64,000 nucleotides of DNA from Isochrysis galbana (lineage: Eukaryota > Haptophyta > Isochrysidales > Isochrysidaceae). A program made the translations under genes and the position numbers. The notes under the pieces were generated by a model, which saw nothing but the letters and a program-made list of their open reading frames with translations, searched no databases and was not told the origin of the DNA. Below are positions 28,564 through 40,732 of this stretch, in pieces. Numbering within the stretch: position 1 is the stretch's first letter; each line of letters opens with the position of its first letter. The stretch is from NCBI GenBank assembly GCA_018136815.1, contig CM030945.1, forward strand, positions 1,804,091-1,868,090, written 5' to 3'.

Positions 28564-30423
28564 GATTGCGACGATTGCGACTGCGTCCCGCGCCGCCCCG
28601 GCAGTGGCTGCGCGATAGGAGCAGCTGTCATTTCGGTGCTGCTCTTTGCCTTTTCGTGGGACGTGCTCGAGCCCACTGAGTGGGGCATTGTGCAGAATGG
28701 CTTCACGGGCTACGTGGAGCTTGACCCCAATCTCGTACGCGCCCGTGACTGAGCTCTGGGCCCAGCTCTACAGGGGATGACAGTGCATCGGGATGAGGGT
28801 GGTCTTTGCCTGGCGCCGCTCGTTCATCCTAAGCCCTTGGTGGGTTATGTGTTATCTTCCTGGCCACCATAGGTATATGAGGGTGGCCGCTACTTCATAT
28901 GGCTTCGTCACTCATTCATCAAGTTCCCTCGCAATCTAGTCAATCTTGAATTCTCCGACCAAAGTATGCAGCATTGGTACCCACAATCTTATCCCCCCTT
29001 TAACACCAGTCGCCGTGCCGCCTACGGCACCCTAGCCAGTGCACTCTCAAGCATCGCTTTGTAGGTCATATGGTGTAGTGCGACAAGGCTACACGTCGAA
29101 GTTTCGAAACCCGAATCTCCTCATCTTTCTGTCTGGTCCTCAAACGAATACCCGCAGGCGAGGAGGCCGATGAGCGCCCAATTGCTGCCCGCACTGGTCC
29201 GGATCCTGACGACAAAGAATCCGGCGGCCAGCCTGTCCGTCTCTCGGTCGCCTTCCAATATTCAATTGCAAAGAAGGACGTGCCCAAAATCTACCAGACA
29301 TTCGGTACTCTGCACGAGGCGTCGTACCTCCGCTTTGCAAAGCAGGCCATCACCAACGAGGCGCAACAGTTTACTCCTCGGGCATTTTGGCTGCAGCGCG
29401 CTAGGGTACGCATTGCAAGTTCGGCATTCCAATTTCCCACTGCCTTGTAACTACTGTTGGCCAGCGCTTTGTGTTTGTTACAGCGCCACATAGGTACAGC
29501 TACACCAATTGGGTGAAGCCTACGAAACTACCTCTGCTTGTGCGTCGGACTGATGGGTAGTAATGCTTCTCGCATGCGGCATGCCGCAGAGCTTTCTCTC
29601 TTCGCACAGACTAGCGTGGTCGCAGTCTGATGCCGTTATCTAGCTATTGCTACAACGCTCGCCTTCGAGTCGAAGATGGCGTTCAATCCCCCCCCGAGTG
29701 CAGGTGGAGCAACTCCTGCGCTACTCTGTGAATGAAACGTTATTCCGTCAAGGCTACGCAAGTGTCCACGATCTCCAACTCATGCGCGTAGACTTTAACT
29801 CAAATTACGAGGACACCATCACCAACATTCAGCTACAAGAGCAGCTCAAGGTGAACACCCGCATGAGGGCACACCACTGACAGCACACGTGCATGGCAGC
29901 AATAGGGCGTACGCAGATGTGTACATACATCAAGCAATCGCAGCACTGTCCCAGCATCCGGTAGGACTTCCATGTTTCGTCACGCCGGGTTCTGGCCTTT
30001 CACCACACTGGTGCCTCGGTTCTCTTTAGGTGACCAAAACTTATGAACTAAACGTGACCCGAGTTCTAAAAGAAGTCGACATTCTCGAGAGTGAAACCAT
30101 GGCAACCATCGCCAGAATCAATGCGCAGGCCCAACGGCAGAAGAACATCATCATCAACTCAGCCAACGCGCAGGTGCAGAAATGGGAGGTCCGGTCGCGT
30201 GCTGTCGTGAACCTGTCAGGTCTAAATGCCCGCTTTCCCCTCCTAATACTCCTTGGTGCAGGCGATACAGCTCGAGCAATCCACCAAGGCGCTCTGGTAT
30301 GCGAAGTTGAAGGAGGCGCTCGGTTGGAGCAACGAGGATTTCCTCAAGTACGTCAAGATCAAGAGCCTTGGTGCTCAGCAAGCAGATCACATGGTGGTTG
30401 GGGTGGACGCCGTGGCGGGCTAA
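28564..30423 (+). CDS. Band 7 / SPFH-domain membrane protein, at least six exons (5' end open)
   Basis: Exons 28564-28734, 28873-28963, 29158-29405, 29704-29850, 30030-30173 and 30262-30423 join in frame with GT-AG sites and give about 320 residues. The N-terminal part has Cys pairs (CDDCDC), then one membrane helix (CAIGAAVISVLLFAFSW) and a lumenal or cytosolic SPFH region: EPTEWGIVQNGFTGYVEL, YEGGRYFIWLRHSFIKFP, RLSVAFQYSIAKKDVPKIY. A helical part rich in Ala/Gln/Glu follows (ETMATIARINAQAQRQK), as in prohibitins and flotillins, which oligomerise through it. It ends in a conserved-looking WYAKLKEALGWSNEDFLKYV. Proteins of this shape are common in protists, where the exact role is unknown. 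The first coding exon is missing: the frame is open for only a few codons before 28564. Confidence 0.85.
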
Positions 30424-30798
30424 ACTTGGATGCGCTTGAGCAGGTTCCGGTGTAGGTGTACGCGATCATTTGTGTCTGAGTATCTAGGCGCCCCCAACCC
30501 CAACTTCCAGCATGATCCCCAATCCTAGTCATCCTCACGTGCTCGCGGGTGCAAGCTACCACGCTCTTCCTGGCTTAGGCGGGCGTTACGGAGTTGCCAA
30601 TGCTCGTGAGTTACACGTTCACGCCACCCTGGTGTAACTTGCTTGCGGCGCAACGTCCATGGCTGAATTGTTAGCAAGAGCCCGCGTCAATCGACTGGCG
30701 TAGGGTATTGGTATCGCGCAACCCGCCCCGGCTCTTATATTCCACCCTCAACGCCCTCATGCCGCCGCGGCCGAGAGCTCTCGCACTGATCTGTTCAA
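30424..30798. other. 3' flank of the Band 7 gene
   Basis: No gene seen. The left part is the likely 3' untranslated region; the right end abuts a LINE fragment. Confidence 0.4.
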
Positions 30799-30960
30799 CT
30801 AAGTTTATACTTATACTTAGTTCGGTACGTCAAAGCGAACGGGGGGAGAAGCTTCCCATTCAACGTGGCGAGCGGAGTCCCCCAAGGATGCCCGCTCTCG
30901 CCATTGGCCTTCCCTTATTCGACGGCGGAAGCTCTCACCCGAGCGATAAATGATAAATGA
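30799..30960 (+). pseudogene. LINE reverse-transcriptase fragment
   Basis: A frame of about 54 codons reads LYLVRYVKANGGRS, then VASGVPQGCPLSPLAF, then TAEALTRAI before a stop. GVPQGCPLSP is the diagnostic finger/palm motif of non-LTR reverse transcriptases, and the preceding NGG and following hydrophobic-acidic stretch fit. The YADD catalytic region is missing. The DNA encoding its start (CTAAGTTTATACTTAGTTCG) is almost the same as the first 20 bases of family-C retroposons. Confidence 0.7.
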
Positions 30961-31657
30961 AGACGACGACATAGAGGGCATCTGTCGCATCCGCGATCGA
31001 CCTTTTTGTTTTAGAAGTTGTTTGCGTTTCCATGTTCCCTCCTTGCAGGCTAGCCACGAGTCACCGTCGCAGTGTCCTACATTCGTCCATTCGCCCTTGT
31101 TGCCCTCGCCTCCTTTATCGCCTCCTTTGTCGCCTGCTTGCCCCTCACCTGGCTTACCTCCTTGCGTGCTCCTCGCGTTTTAGGCTAAGTCGCGCGATCA
31201 GGTATCGCCGGTGCAAGGAACCGCCCCCTTGTGTGACCCTGATTCCCCCTCAGGTGTTGGCCGTTGGATTATACCGTGGCGCTATTTTACTTCGGTCTTC
31301 ATCAAATCACTTACGGTTTTTCGAAAGATTCCCTCCTTATTCCTGTGCGTAACTGTCGCCCCGTCGGATCGTCCGTCGCCCCGTCGCTCTCTTGTCGGCA
31401 TTCTCTTCCTTGTTCGATCTGTCAGCGGGTTCCTGTGCGTTCCGTGATAGGGATACGTTAGTGTGGAGAGTGTTGACGTGAGTGTAGTGTCATCTCGTCG
31501 GTCCAGCGGCCCCTAATCGTCTGTCGTCTGTCGTTCTTCGTTCGTCGCTCTCGTTCTCGTTCTCGTTCCCGTTCTCGTCCCTCGTTCTCAACACTACCTC
31601 AATACCAAACCTCACCAATCCCCAAGCCTCAACCTATCCAACCCGATCTGCCCAGCC
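30961..31657 (+). other. Leader of the truncated Gag element
   Basis: No ORF of note. 31500-31600 is rich in TCGTTCTCGTTCTCG-type repeats, as is the corresponding leader of the Gag at 42024 (41890-41940), so this is probably the untranslated leader of a related LTR-type element. Confidence 0.4.
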
Positions 31658-32338
31658 ATGTCCGCTCCGTCGTCGCGCTCGCCCTCGCCCAAGCCCGTCC
31701 TCCCGCCTTTCTCTGCTGAGGAGGTGGTCCAGCCCGTCATTGGCCACCCCCCAACTTCCGCCGCGCCTCTCGCCGCTTCCCTTCTGTCCCTTCTGTTCCC
31801 ATCTGAGGCAGTGGTAACCTCGGATCCCTCAGGTGAAGAATCCCAGTCGACGCGTCCCGCGCCGGACCCGCCAAAGGGGCCCAAGGCCCCTCCTCCTGCA
31901 GAAGCGGCGAGAGGCCGAGCTCTGCCCATTCGAGGCCTCCTCTTGCCCGCTCTGCCCACCACCACTCCCGAAGACCGCGCCTCCTCAGAGGCCGAGCTCG
32001 CGGCTACCGCCGTCTTTCACCCATTCGAGGCCAGCGCCGCGCCTCCATCACCACCCCCATCGCCCTCCGATGCTGTGGAGAGCGGGCATGAGCCCGCTCT
32101 CACTGAAATCTGCATGGAAGAGGCTGTTGAGGCATATCCTCCCCCCTCGGAGGCGGATGAGGCCGCCCCACCGTTGCCATCGGACTCGGAGGGGGCCTAC
32201 GAGCCCTACCGAGCCACCCTCGATCGTGTCGCCGCGGTCCCGACCGCCCCACGCCCTCCTCTGCCGCCGCGGCAGCGGCGGCAGCGGCGGCAGCATCAGC
32301 ACCGGCCTTCTGGCCCTCGACGCCCCACGGGTCTCTGA
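31658..32338 (+). pseudogene. Truncated Gag-like protein, second subfamily
   Basis: A 226-codon frame, Pro/Ser/Ala-rich and acidic, starting MSAPSSRSPSPKPVLPPFSA and containing PPLPSDSEGAYEPYRATL, which parallels MSFSPPSSPSLKPACPP and PPLPSDSEAAYEPYHPSL in the Gag at 42024. It stops after a run of Pro/Arg/Gln residues where the longer Gag continues to its Lys/Ser-rich domain, so the copy is truncated. No zinc knuckle is seen in either. Confidence 0.5.
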
Positions 32339-32789
32339 ACTCCCACTGCCCAAACATGCCTCCCCTGCAGCCCTCTGAAGAGCTGGGCACTGCCTCCTCG
32401 GCGCGGCGCCCACCCTTCCGTACCCGCCGTCTCTAAAACCTAGGGAACCACCTTAAAACGTGAAGCAAGGGCGGCGAGCAGCAGACGGAGCCGTTCAAAA
32501 GTAAAAGGGGGGGGGGGGGGAGTTCAGGGGATAAGAAAAAAAAAAGTGAGGGGAGAGAGAGAAAGAGGTCAGCGCGGGGGCGAGAGGCAGTCGAGGCGAG
32601 GCGAGGAGGGGGCACCTCCCCTCTTGCCTGCGCCGCAGCCTCTCCTCCCCTCTGGCTTCAGCCGTGCGCCGCGGGCTGGTGTGCGCTGTGCTGTGCCTCC
32701 CGAAAGGGGGGGAGAAGAGGGAGGGGGAGGAGCACGCCCCGAGGGAGGCCGAGGGCGACGCAGCGCACCCGCGATCCCCATTCCGCACG
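32339..32789. other. Upstream region of COG4
   Basis: A G run at 32509-32520 and purine-rich stretches. 32560-32789 is the likely promoter and leader of COG4. An in-frame upstream Met at 32664 would add 42 low-complexity residues to COG4. Confidence 0.45.
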
Positions 32790-35700
32790 ATGGCGTCGAG
32801 CGAGGGTATGGCTCCAACCGGCTCGGACACCGCGGGGCTAGAGGAGGAGGCTGAATGGCAGGTGATCATGACGACGCTGCGCGAGCAGCTGGAGTCGAGC
32901 TCGAGCGCCGCCGACGCCGCACAGATCATTGAGCTCCTCCGCTCACTGCGCGGGCACATGCCATGTGACGAGCTTGTGGCGCAGGTGAGGGAGTGGGTCG
33001 AGCGGAGGCTCCACGAGCTTGTCGCAAAGTTCCATCTAGCCTCACACGAGGACAATGACCTGCTCGCGATGGATGGAGCCGTGCGAAGCGCGCGCGAGCT
33101 CATCACGCGTGCACAGCCTGAGCTGGGCGATCTCTCGCTGTTCGTTGAGATCCTCGATGCGCTCGAACCACAGCTGCGCTCAAAGTTAGAAGCTGTGATA
33201 AAAAAGGCGAACCGCCATGAGCTGAGATTGCTCTACGCCGACTTCTTGCTACGGCCGGCCAAATCATCAACAGATGAGACACAGTCTTGTCTGCCCGGTG
33301 GTTCGAGCAGCAGGATAGCCGGTGATGCAGCCGCAAGTTGGTCGGGACTGAGGGCACTTTGCCTCCAGAAGTATCGCGAGCAAGTGGAGAAGCACGTGCA
33401 TTCTGAATGTGTTGTGGCCATGACAAAGCTTCACAAGGTGCTGGAAGCTCGCGAGTCGACGGTGGGGCACGTGCAAAGCTCAGCCGACCGCGCACGTGGT
33501 ACACCTGCGCCGCGAGTGCCTTCGCTGGAGGCGGTTGAAAAAGAGGAGGCTGTGGGCTTTCCGGCAGTGGACGTTCTTCGCGCTTATTTGGAGGGCATCG
33601 CACAAGTGGCCGATGAGCTCCAGGATGGCGCTCAACTTCCAACCGGCTTCGTGGCCAGCGCACATGCGGACTTGGAGCAGGTACGATCAATTGAGAGCTC
33701 ATCAGCTTGATTGCCAAGGCTAGCGCGGGTTGTGGCTCCTGCGCATCTGATTGTCGCTCTCGCACAATGTGCGCACAGCGCACGCATCAGTCACGGATTT
33801 GTCATGCACGCATCAGCTGGGAAAATAGGACTAGCTTGCATCTAGAGAGGGTGTCGAACCCCCCCCCCCCCACCCCCCCACCCCCCCACCCCGCCCGACA
33901 TCTTGGCTGGGCCCATTCAAATGTTTTTGTGCCCTGGGCATCTTCGTGCCAATTTGGAGGGCATTAGGAACACGTGCATTTGCCGACGTCTGACCAAATC
34001 GTCTAAGTGTGAATACCCTCCCCTTACTATGTGGCAGGAAGCATGCATCCAACTTGTCGAGCTTCTCGGTGGCGTTCTCTGCCTAGAGGAAGCGCTTTTG
34101 GCTGCTGCATCGGCACTCCGCCGCGCACCGAGGCGAAATTTGTCCTCAGAAACAGTCTCCCTTGCCGATCGCATGCTCGACAGAGTTCTTGATGGGAATT
34201 TGAGGTCGCGGTCGCCCTCTCTGCGAGGCAAACATGGAGAAGGAGATCATGTGAATGGCGTCGGCGCCGCACTTGGATGCTCGCCTGCGGGGGAGAGCGT
34301 AGGTACCGCTGCAGTCGAGCGTGATGCGTGTTTGCTAGCGCTGGAATTGAGGCTTGAGGAGGTCGCCCAGGTGCTAGAAGTCATAACACTTTTTGTTGGC
34401 TTCTGCGATCACAACCTTGAGAGGCCAGAAATTGTGCGTCAACCTCCACTGCCGACGGCATGCGATTCGCCGGTTGGATCAATGGCACCGGGAGTCAGGG
34501 CTGCTCTAGCGAGTGACGTTGCGGGGGAAATCAGTGGCGGTGGACAGCAAGCGCTGCTCCCAGCTACCACGATGGAAACCAGCTTCCAGTCTTTCTCGAC
34601 CGGCACCGTATGTGCCTCTGCAACCGGTCCCCCCACTTGCACTACCACCGCTCCGCCCGGAGTCGCGCAGACTTCGGCAGCTTCTTTCACCTGTGAAATC
34701 TCCGACGTCATTGACGGCGCAAACACTCGGTGCCTGGCGGACACGGACCTTGCTGCCGCCGCCATGAGCACTCGGGAGGCGGCCGACGTCGTTGTCGCCG
34801 CTGCTGATGTGATGCTGACGTGTGCTGAGAGCGTCGTGACGAGCGACGAGTCGGCCGCTCCTCGTGAAATATCGTCGTTGGAAGTCACGCCTTCCGACGC
34901 TCAGGGCGCTCCACTTGACACGGAGGCAAGGGTGGAAGTACCCCTTGTAGAAGTGGATCATCCGGACGCATGTGATATGAGCACTGTGGCTGGATATGAC
35001 GCATCTCTCACTGATGTGGGCGCCACCACTTGCAGCGCCTCGCCGATGGGAGCTCACCCGTCCGGCTCGGCGCTCGTCGACGTCATCACTTTTGCCGCGG
35101 GTGACATTGCTCGACACATGTGCGAGGGCCGTCGGTTGCTTGACAAATATTCCTCTTCACTAGCTAGAGCACTCGTAGAGGGCGAGAGTTCTTACCTTGC
35201 ACGCGCGATCGGCGTGGCGTGTGAGAGCTCTGAGCTTGAGGCGGATGCTCTGACACTTGCGCTAGTTGATGGCGCTTTCTTCGCGCTGCTTCGAGCCTTT
35301 CAGCGGGCAAAGAGAACGGGTATGCTATCACTCACGATGCTACCACTACTGGACCGGCTCGCGGATTCCATCCGTGACGGTCCACTGCAAGCGCTCAAAT
35401 GGCATGCACGTAATGCGGGAGCGGCAGCAGCGGACAATTTCAGCTTCCTAGCCGCTGCCAACTCAGCTGAGTGTGCAGCCGCGTATTCCCGCCGCTTGCG
35501 TTCGCTCATTGCTGAAGCACTTGGGGTACACGATGCGGAGCTCACTGCTATCGCGGCGCCTAGCCTTGGACGGTTGGAGGCCCTCGCGGCAACGTTCGAT
35601 GACACGGCCAAGCGGGCCATGTCAGAGCTGGCTGCTACGTTGATGCCTACCAGTTGGCTGCTATTCGAGTACGAGCCGGCTGACTATCAATTGGTCTCAG

Positions 35701-36500
35701 CTGGCGAAGCGACGGAGGCTGCGCTGCGAGCGCAGTTCGAATCGGGTGTACTCGTGCCGCTCTCTCGCACGCTGGCGTCATTGAGGGAGTCGCTAAGCCA
35801 AAGCAACCTCGAATGGCTAGTCCACGCGCTCGGGGTCGGCCTTTCTGCACGCCTCGAGTCCGGCGCCATGGCGAAATCTTTCGACGAGCTCGGGGCGATG
35901 TTCTTCTCGGAACAGATCCGCCGGCTATCGGACACGCTCGCTTCCGTGTCGGCAGCAACCGTTCGCAATGACCTTGGGCGTGTTACGCAAATAGCTTTCC
36001 TGTTGAATGCAGGATCGGTGGGCGAGGCGGCCGGGCTCCTCCTTTCGCAGCTTGCCACGGGCGCAGTAAGCGGCGGTGGTGGCGGTGGCAGCTCAAATCG
36101 ATTGACACCCACCGAAGCGGGTCGTGTCCTCACGTTGCGCGTCGAGTTCGATCGCGTTGAGGTGGGGGAACTCCTCGGCGTTTATATCGAGGAAGACGAG
36201 GAAGTCCAGCAGGAGCGCAGGACGGCTGCATGTGATCACAGTGCACAGACAACTATGGTTACCGCCCCCCAAACCATTTCGCCCATGGAGGGCACATCTC
36301 TCACCACAAGTGCTGGCGGGGAGAGTGATGTGGGAGGGGCGGAGGCCGGCAGTGCGCGCGTTGCTGCTGCAGCGAAGCAGGCAACTGCTCTCGCGGGTGC
36401 TGTGGCGTCCGTAGGCGCCTCGCGTGCGCTGACAATGGGACGTGGCCTTTTCAACGCTGGAAGAGAGCTCCTAAGGGAAGCTGCGCTAGAGAATGACTAG
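32790..36500 (+). CDS. COG4: Conserved oligomeric Golgi complex subunit 4, two exons
   Basis: Exons 32790-33680 and 34038-36500 give about 1117 aa. COG4 is a core subunit of the eight-part tether that catches retrograde vesicles at the Golgi and interacts with SNAREs and Sly1. The N-terminal region is helical and coiled-coil-like. The C-terminal half carries the family's landmarks: NSAECAAAYSRRL, a central helical bundle, an LSRTLASLRESLSQSNLEWL region and the signature RLTPTEAGRVLTLRVEF. The protein is about 40% longer than the roughly 785-residue animal form. Most of the extra length is an acidic, low-complexity insert at about 34430-35080. The intron contains a long C-rich stretch (33860-33893). 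The start at 32790 (MASSEGMAPT) gives the shorter, more typical N-terminus. Confidence 0.85.
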
Positions 36501-37211
36501 TGTGCCACAAGTCCGGGGACGTTGTTGCTGCCACTTGTGCTACTTCCACCACTTACGTACGTGCCACTTTTAATAAGGCGGTCAAACAGGGGCTTTTTAA
36601 GTACTAGTAAGGGTTGGGCTGCATTTTTTGACCGTGGCGCGATGCCCAATAAAATACCTCCAGGGGGGCCGCCTGCCACTACGAAAATCTTCGCCAAGAA
36701 ATGGTGCGATTTGCCCCCCTTCTCCCCCCTCCGTCACGCGCGCTCACCCTCTACCCGTAAAGAATTTGCGGTCGCGCTTGCGGGGGGATCGGTTCCTTCA
36801 TATCTAAGCTACATTTGGCATTTGATTCCCGCCCGATGCAGCGCCGTGTCGGGCTGCCGATAGTCCGACCGCCCCCTGACCCTCTAGCGTCATTGCCCGC
36901 GCAGCCCACCCAGCTTCTCACAGCGCGCGCACGCGGCTACCCTAGCTGCCAAAGACCAAAGACCCCGCCCCGACCATCCCGACCCGCCCCTCGCAGGATT
37001 TGCCCTCACTCGAACTCGGCATCGAGAACCAGGACCAGCTCACCGACGCGGCCGTCCACGCGTGGCTGACGAGCCTCCGCGTTGAGGCTACCCCGGAAAC
37101 CAAAGAAAAAGGAATGAAGGGGAGAAGGGGAGGAGGTGGAGGGAGGGGATGTAAGGGCGGCGTCATAGCAGAGATAGGGTAACCTAGACCTAGACCTAGA
37201 CCTAGTAGGCG
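36501..37211. other. Intergenic; one possible coding scrap
   Basis: 36500-36640 is the COG4 3' flank. At about 36999-37120 one plus-strand frame (ENQDQLTDAAVHAWLTSLRV) looks coding, but no gene model extends it. Otherwise nothing recognised. Confidence 0.3.
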
Positions 37212-38130
37212 AGTAGCCCAGAATCTTCAGATTTTTTTTGTACCCGGATCCTGGGGTCAGTCCATCTCCACACACGCACTCACGGTACTGACTCACGCCA
37301 TCGCCTATTATACCCCAGAACACTCACTCACTCCCTTTACACTACCCCCTCCATTCCTTTGTCTTTGGTATCGGGGGGGGGGGGGGGGGCGTGCACTACG
37401 ACGAGCCAAGCGCGCAAGGGGCGGACAGGGGCAGGCCTGTTGCTGGTTGCTGGGTGTTCCTGTGGCAAACAAACGTAAAACGAAAACGCCTTCTGTATTA
37501 ACTATCTTATCGTGTCCCCGGGGGGTCTCGGCTTCCGCCCTTCGGCTCTTCTTCGTCTGCTGCCGCTCTTTCGCGCTGTCTGCCTGCCGCGCGGGGTGTC
37601 ATCCCGCACATGTATCGCAAACGGGCGGTGATCTAACCTTTTTTCGGGGCAGATCGTGTCGGCTTTTTGTCGTTCATTTCCCGTCGTTCTCTTCGTTCTC
37701 CTGCGGGCGTGTGCTGCCGCGCGCGCCATGGCCCCCCTGTGGGGGGAGGGGGGCCTCGGGGCCCCCCAGCCAGAGGCCAGAGGACCAGCTGGCCAACTGG
37801 GCTGGGGCAGCTCAGGGGGTAGTGGAGGCTGAGGCAGGGCCTCTGGCCTATCCTGCCTCTCCCTCGCTCGCCTCGCTGGCCCTGGGTGCCGTCCTGGCGG
37901 CTCTAGTGGTCGGTGGCTCAGTGGTGGTGGTGGTTGGTAGCGGGGGGTGTCAGTACGAGCGAGGGCCAGTGCAGGCGAGTGCGTGCGGCGCGCGGCGCGC
38001 GCTCGGCGAGAGTCTGGACCATTGTGGCGTCAGCTCCGCCCCTGCCAGCAGGCAGGCGCTGAGATGCTGAGGTTTGTTGTGCGCAGTTGTGCAGGCCCAC
38101 CCAGTGGGCGTCTGCGATGGAGAGAGGGGG
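37212..38130 (+). repeat. Family-D (LTR-like) repeat, copy 1
   Basis: Starts after a GTAGCCCAGAATCTTCAG end motif with T run (37212-37240). Blocks: GCACTCACGGTACTGACTC, CTATTATACCCCAGAACACT, CCTTTGTCTTTGGTATCGG with a G run, GTGCACTACGACG, CTGGGTGTTCCTGTGG, a CGCGCGGGGTGTCA block, a GGGGGG/CCCCCC-rich GCCATGGCCCCC block, CTCGCTGGCCCTGGG and AGGCAGGCGCTGAGA. The same order is found at 40739, 54935 (inverted), 55795 and 46600-47330 (inverted). The overlapping 207-codon frame at 37447 is not called as a gene. Confidence 0.65.
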
Positions 38131-39517
38131 GCGCGAGGCCCCAATTGGCCTCCTACTTATAAAAATAGTTCGAAACCGATGAACAAGGAACGAGGGGGGG
38201 GAGGGGGAAGGAGAGTGAGAGTGTGGTAGGGGCATGGGCGATGGCAGCGGTGATCCGGAGGAAGGAGTGTCGATAGTAGCATAGCAGACATCTTCAAGAC
38301 TTTCTTAGTAGCATTAGTTGGCGCATATTCATATCCAAAGGTTGTTTTTAAATTAAAGGGCGCGATAGCGATAGTCTATAGTCTGTGCGCCTGTGCCTTG
38401 AGTTTCAGTGGCGGTCGGCGGTCATGTGATGTGGATGTGGATGTGGCGTGCCGGGTTGGTACTGCATGGCTAATGGCAGTAGCGGTACTAATTCTCGTAC
38501 TGGAAAATTAAAACTGATTGCTATTTGCACGCGGCAAGCGCAAAGCGCCACAAACAACAAACAAGCACAAGCATGCGCCTTTGACCTCGTCAGCATGTGC
38601 ACAAAGAAGTATAGAAGTGGATGAACATCTGTAGTCACTCACGTGTACACTACGTACGCAATATGCACAGGGCGAGGTGGCACGCAGAACCAACACTTCC
38701 TTGATCAGGTGACACGGACAGCAAAGGCCTCAAGTCTGTAAGATTAAGAAAGGAAAGACTTCCAAGTGATGACGAACTCGCACTGCAACGAAGTGCATAG
38801 TGATCAGAGATGGTTCGAGATAATTGACGACATGAAGCGTATGATGCACAGGTAGGACGGACTCTGGCGAACAGCGCGACACTAGCACTATGGAATTTCA
38901 CGCCCTTCTTGGCTCATGCACATGCTAGCACCATGGAATGGCATACTCTTCTTGGCTCATGGACAGACTGTTGTTGTTCCTCCCCAATGACGGGGAGCAG
39001 AATAATTCCAATGGGATAGCACTTGGGACCCTTTGTCACATGCTTCATGCTGGTAGAATGACCGACCATGATGAATAATAAACATCGGCTGACCGCCGAT
39101 TCGGCGTATGCAACATGAAAAACACCGAGGATTCAAGGGATACTTTCTTGTACAACCACCTCGAGCGGCTGGTGCTTGTCACCGAAATAATATGGACACG
39201 AAAGTATGTCCCAAAACATTAACCAGGGACACACGCCTTGGGACGGACGTAGCATCGATCGATGTCAATGATCCCACCGAGCATCGACGACCTCACCACG
39301 AAAGAATGACCAGCGGTACGCCTTCATGAGAGGCTTCATCTTATCATGACTAAACGTTCAGATGGATGGGAAGGCGCTTTGGATGGCGTTGACCAATCGC
39401 CTTCAGGTCACATGCATGCTGCGAAACTAAAATAAACACCTTGATGTACTCACTGCGATAGGCAGTGGCATATCCGTGTGGCGTGTTCTGTCTGCCAATG
39501 AATGCGGTGCCCGTGAC
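38131..39517. other. Intergenic, no gene recognised
   Basis: AT-richer than the flanks. CATGCTAGCACCATGGAAT and ACTAGCACTATGGAATTTC (38880-38940) form a short imperfect tandem. No frame looks coding. Confidence 0.4.
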
Positions 39518-39820
39518 CTACATTGACGCCATCGGCTGTTGCGGGACGGCCATGCCCACACGCATGTCAGCAAGATTCTTGCGGGCCTGCCGGAGCTTCT
39601 CAGCCTCAATACGAAGGACGTGGTCTGCCGAGTCAAAGCGTTTGCCATGCTGACATGAAGTGCCTCCGAGAAGATGGTTGGCAACATCGGCAGCCGTGGG
39701 TGGTGCGAGTGGTGACTTACGCGGAGTCATCGCTCTTCGCGCGGAGTGCGGAGCAGGCAGTCTGCGGTTCAAGAAGTCGTCGACGGCTAGTGGGTGGCTG
39801 GTGCTCATGTCGCTCGCCAT
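39518..39820 (-). CDS. Small basic protein of unknown function (100 aa)
   Basis: Start chosen at 39820 (MASDMSTSHPLAVDDF), because the frame upstream of it is only Pro-rich low complexity from the G-rich promoter strand. The 100 residues are hydrophilic and well behaved: a basic stretch with ARRAMTPRKSPLAPP, then AADVANHLLGG, then a charged helix (HVLRIEAEKLRQARKNLADM). There is no domain I recognise. A GTAGGT donor-like site overlaps the stop, so a further exon to the left is possible. Confidence 0.4.
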   Translation of the reverse strand: MASDMSTSHPLAVDDFLNRRLPAPHSARRAMTPRKSPLAPPTAADVANHLLGGTSCQHGKRFDSADHVLRIEAEKLRQARKNLADMRVGMAVPQQPMASM

Positions 39821-40732
39821 TGTGGAGGGGGCTTGAAGTGCAGAGAGGGAGAGGGGAGGAGAAGGTGGAGAAGGTGTGGCGGGGGGTGGGGCTGTCCTTG
39901 TCGGCGGGAAGGGGGGGGGGGAGGGAGAGGAGGCGAACTGGGAGGGAAGTGGACGGTAGGGGAGGGACGGAGGGGGAGGTGGATGGGGGGGGCGCAGAGA
40001 GATGAGACTAAGGACGTGAGTAAGGAAAGAAGTGGGGGGGAGAGCGGGGGGGGACGCTGAAAGAAGGAAAGGGAGGCGCGGGGAGGAGGAGGAGAGGGGG
40101 GAGGGGGGGGAAGCAGGCGGAGGGGCGGGGGGGGGAGAGTGATGATGGATATGAAAGAAAGACAGGCACCCCTCCTCCACCCCTCCGCCGCCCCGCCGCC
40201 GCCACCGCCGCCGCGCCCGCGAGGAGGAAAGGGGGGGGGGGGGGGGGGGGGGGCACGCCCGCTTGATGAGCTGGGCTGATGAAGAGCCGAGATCGAGCTG
40301 AGAGACGAGCAAGGTCCCATCACAAGCGTCCAGTCCATCCCTCCACAACGGCTTCACACCCATCTCCACATCTCCACGTCCCGAGTCTCAACTCTCTGCC
40401 CACGTCTCCCCACACACACTTCAGACTCGAGAGACGGTTGACTTTCTTTGGGGAGAGGAAGACATGGCCCAAAGCTGGGAGCCGCTGGAGACTCCCATCA
40501 GCCATCATCAGCCAATCAATCTCATCATCCTGCAGGATAAGCCGTAAGATGCTCTCCGAATCCATGAAAGGATACCTCGGGCGTTGCGGCCTTCCCCCCT
40601 GCCCAGAATCCCTGCGCGGGGGGCAGGGCGGGGGGGGGGGGGGGGAAGGGACGAGTTCATATTCATTCGTCTGGAGCCGGCGGGCTCTCGCCCCTTCTTG
40701 CTTTTTCTTTCCTTCCCTGACGAAAAAAAAAA
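39821..40732. other. G-rich upstream region
   Basis: 39830-40260 is extremely purine-rich on the plus strand, with G runs near 39910 and 40228-40252 (about 22 consecutive G), probably the promoter and leader of the leftward small gene. A further G run is at 40631-40646. The right end carries the inverted GAATCTTCA motif that opens the next element. Confidence 0.5.

Noticed and set aside
37447-38070. 207-codon plus-strand ORF, with similar ones at 40929 and in inverted form at 55.2 kb
   Set aside because: The open frames recur because the LTR-like repeat recurs; the translation has no protein-like constraint.
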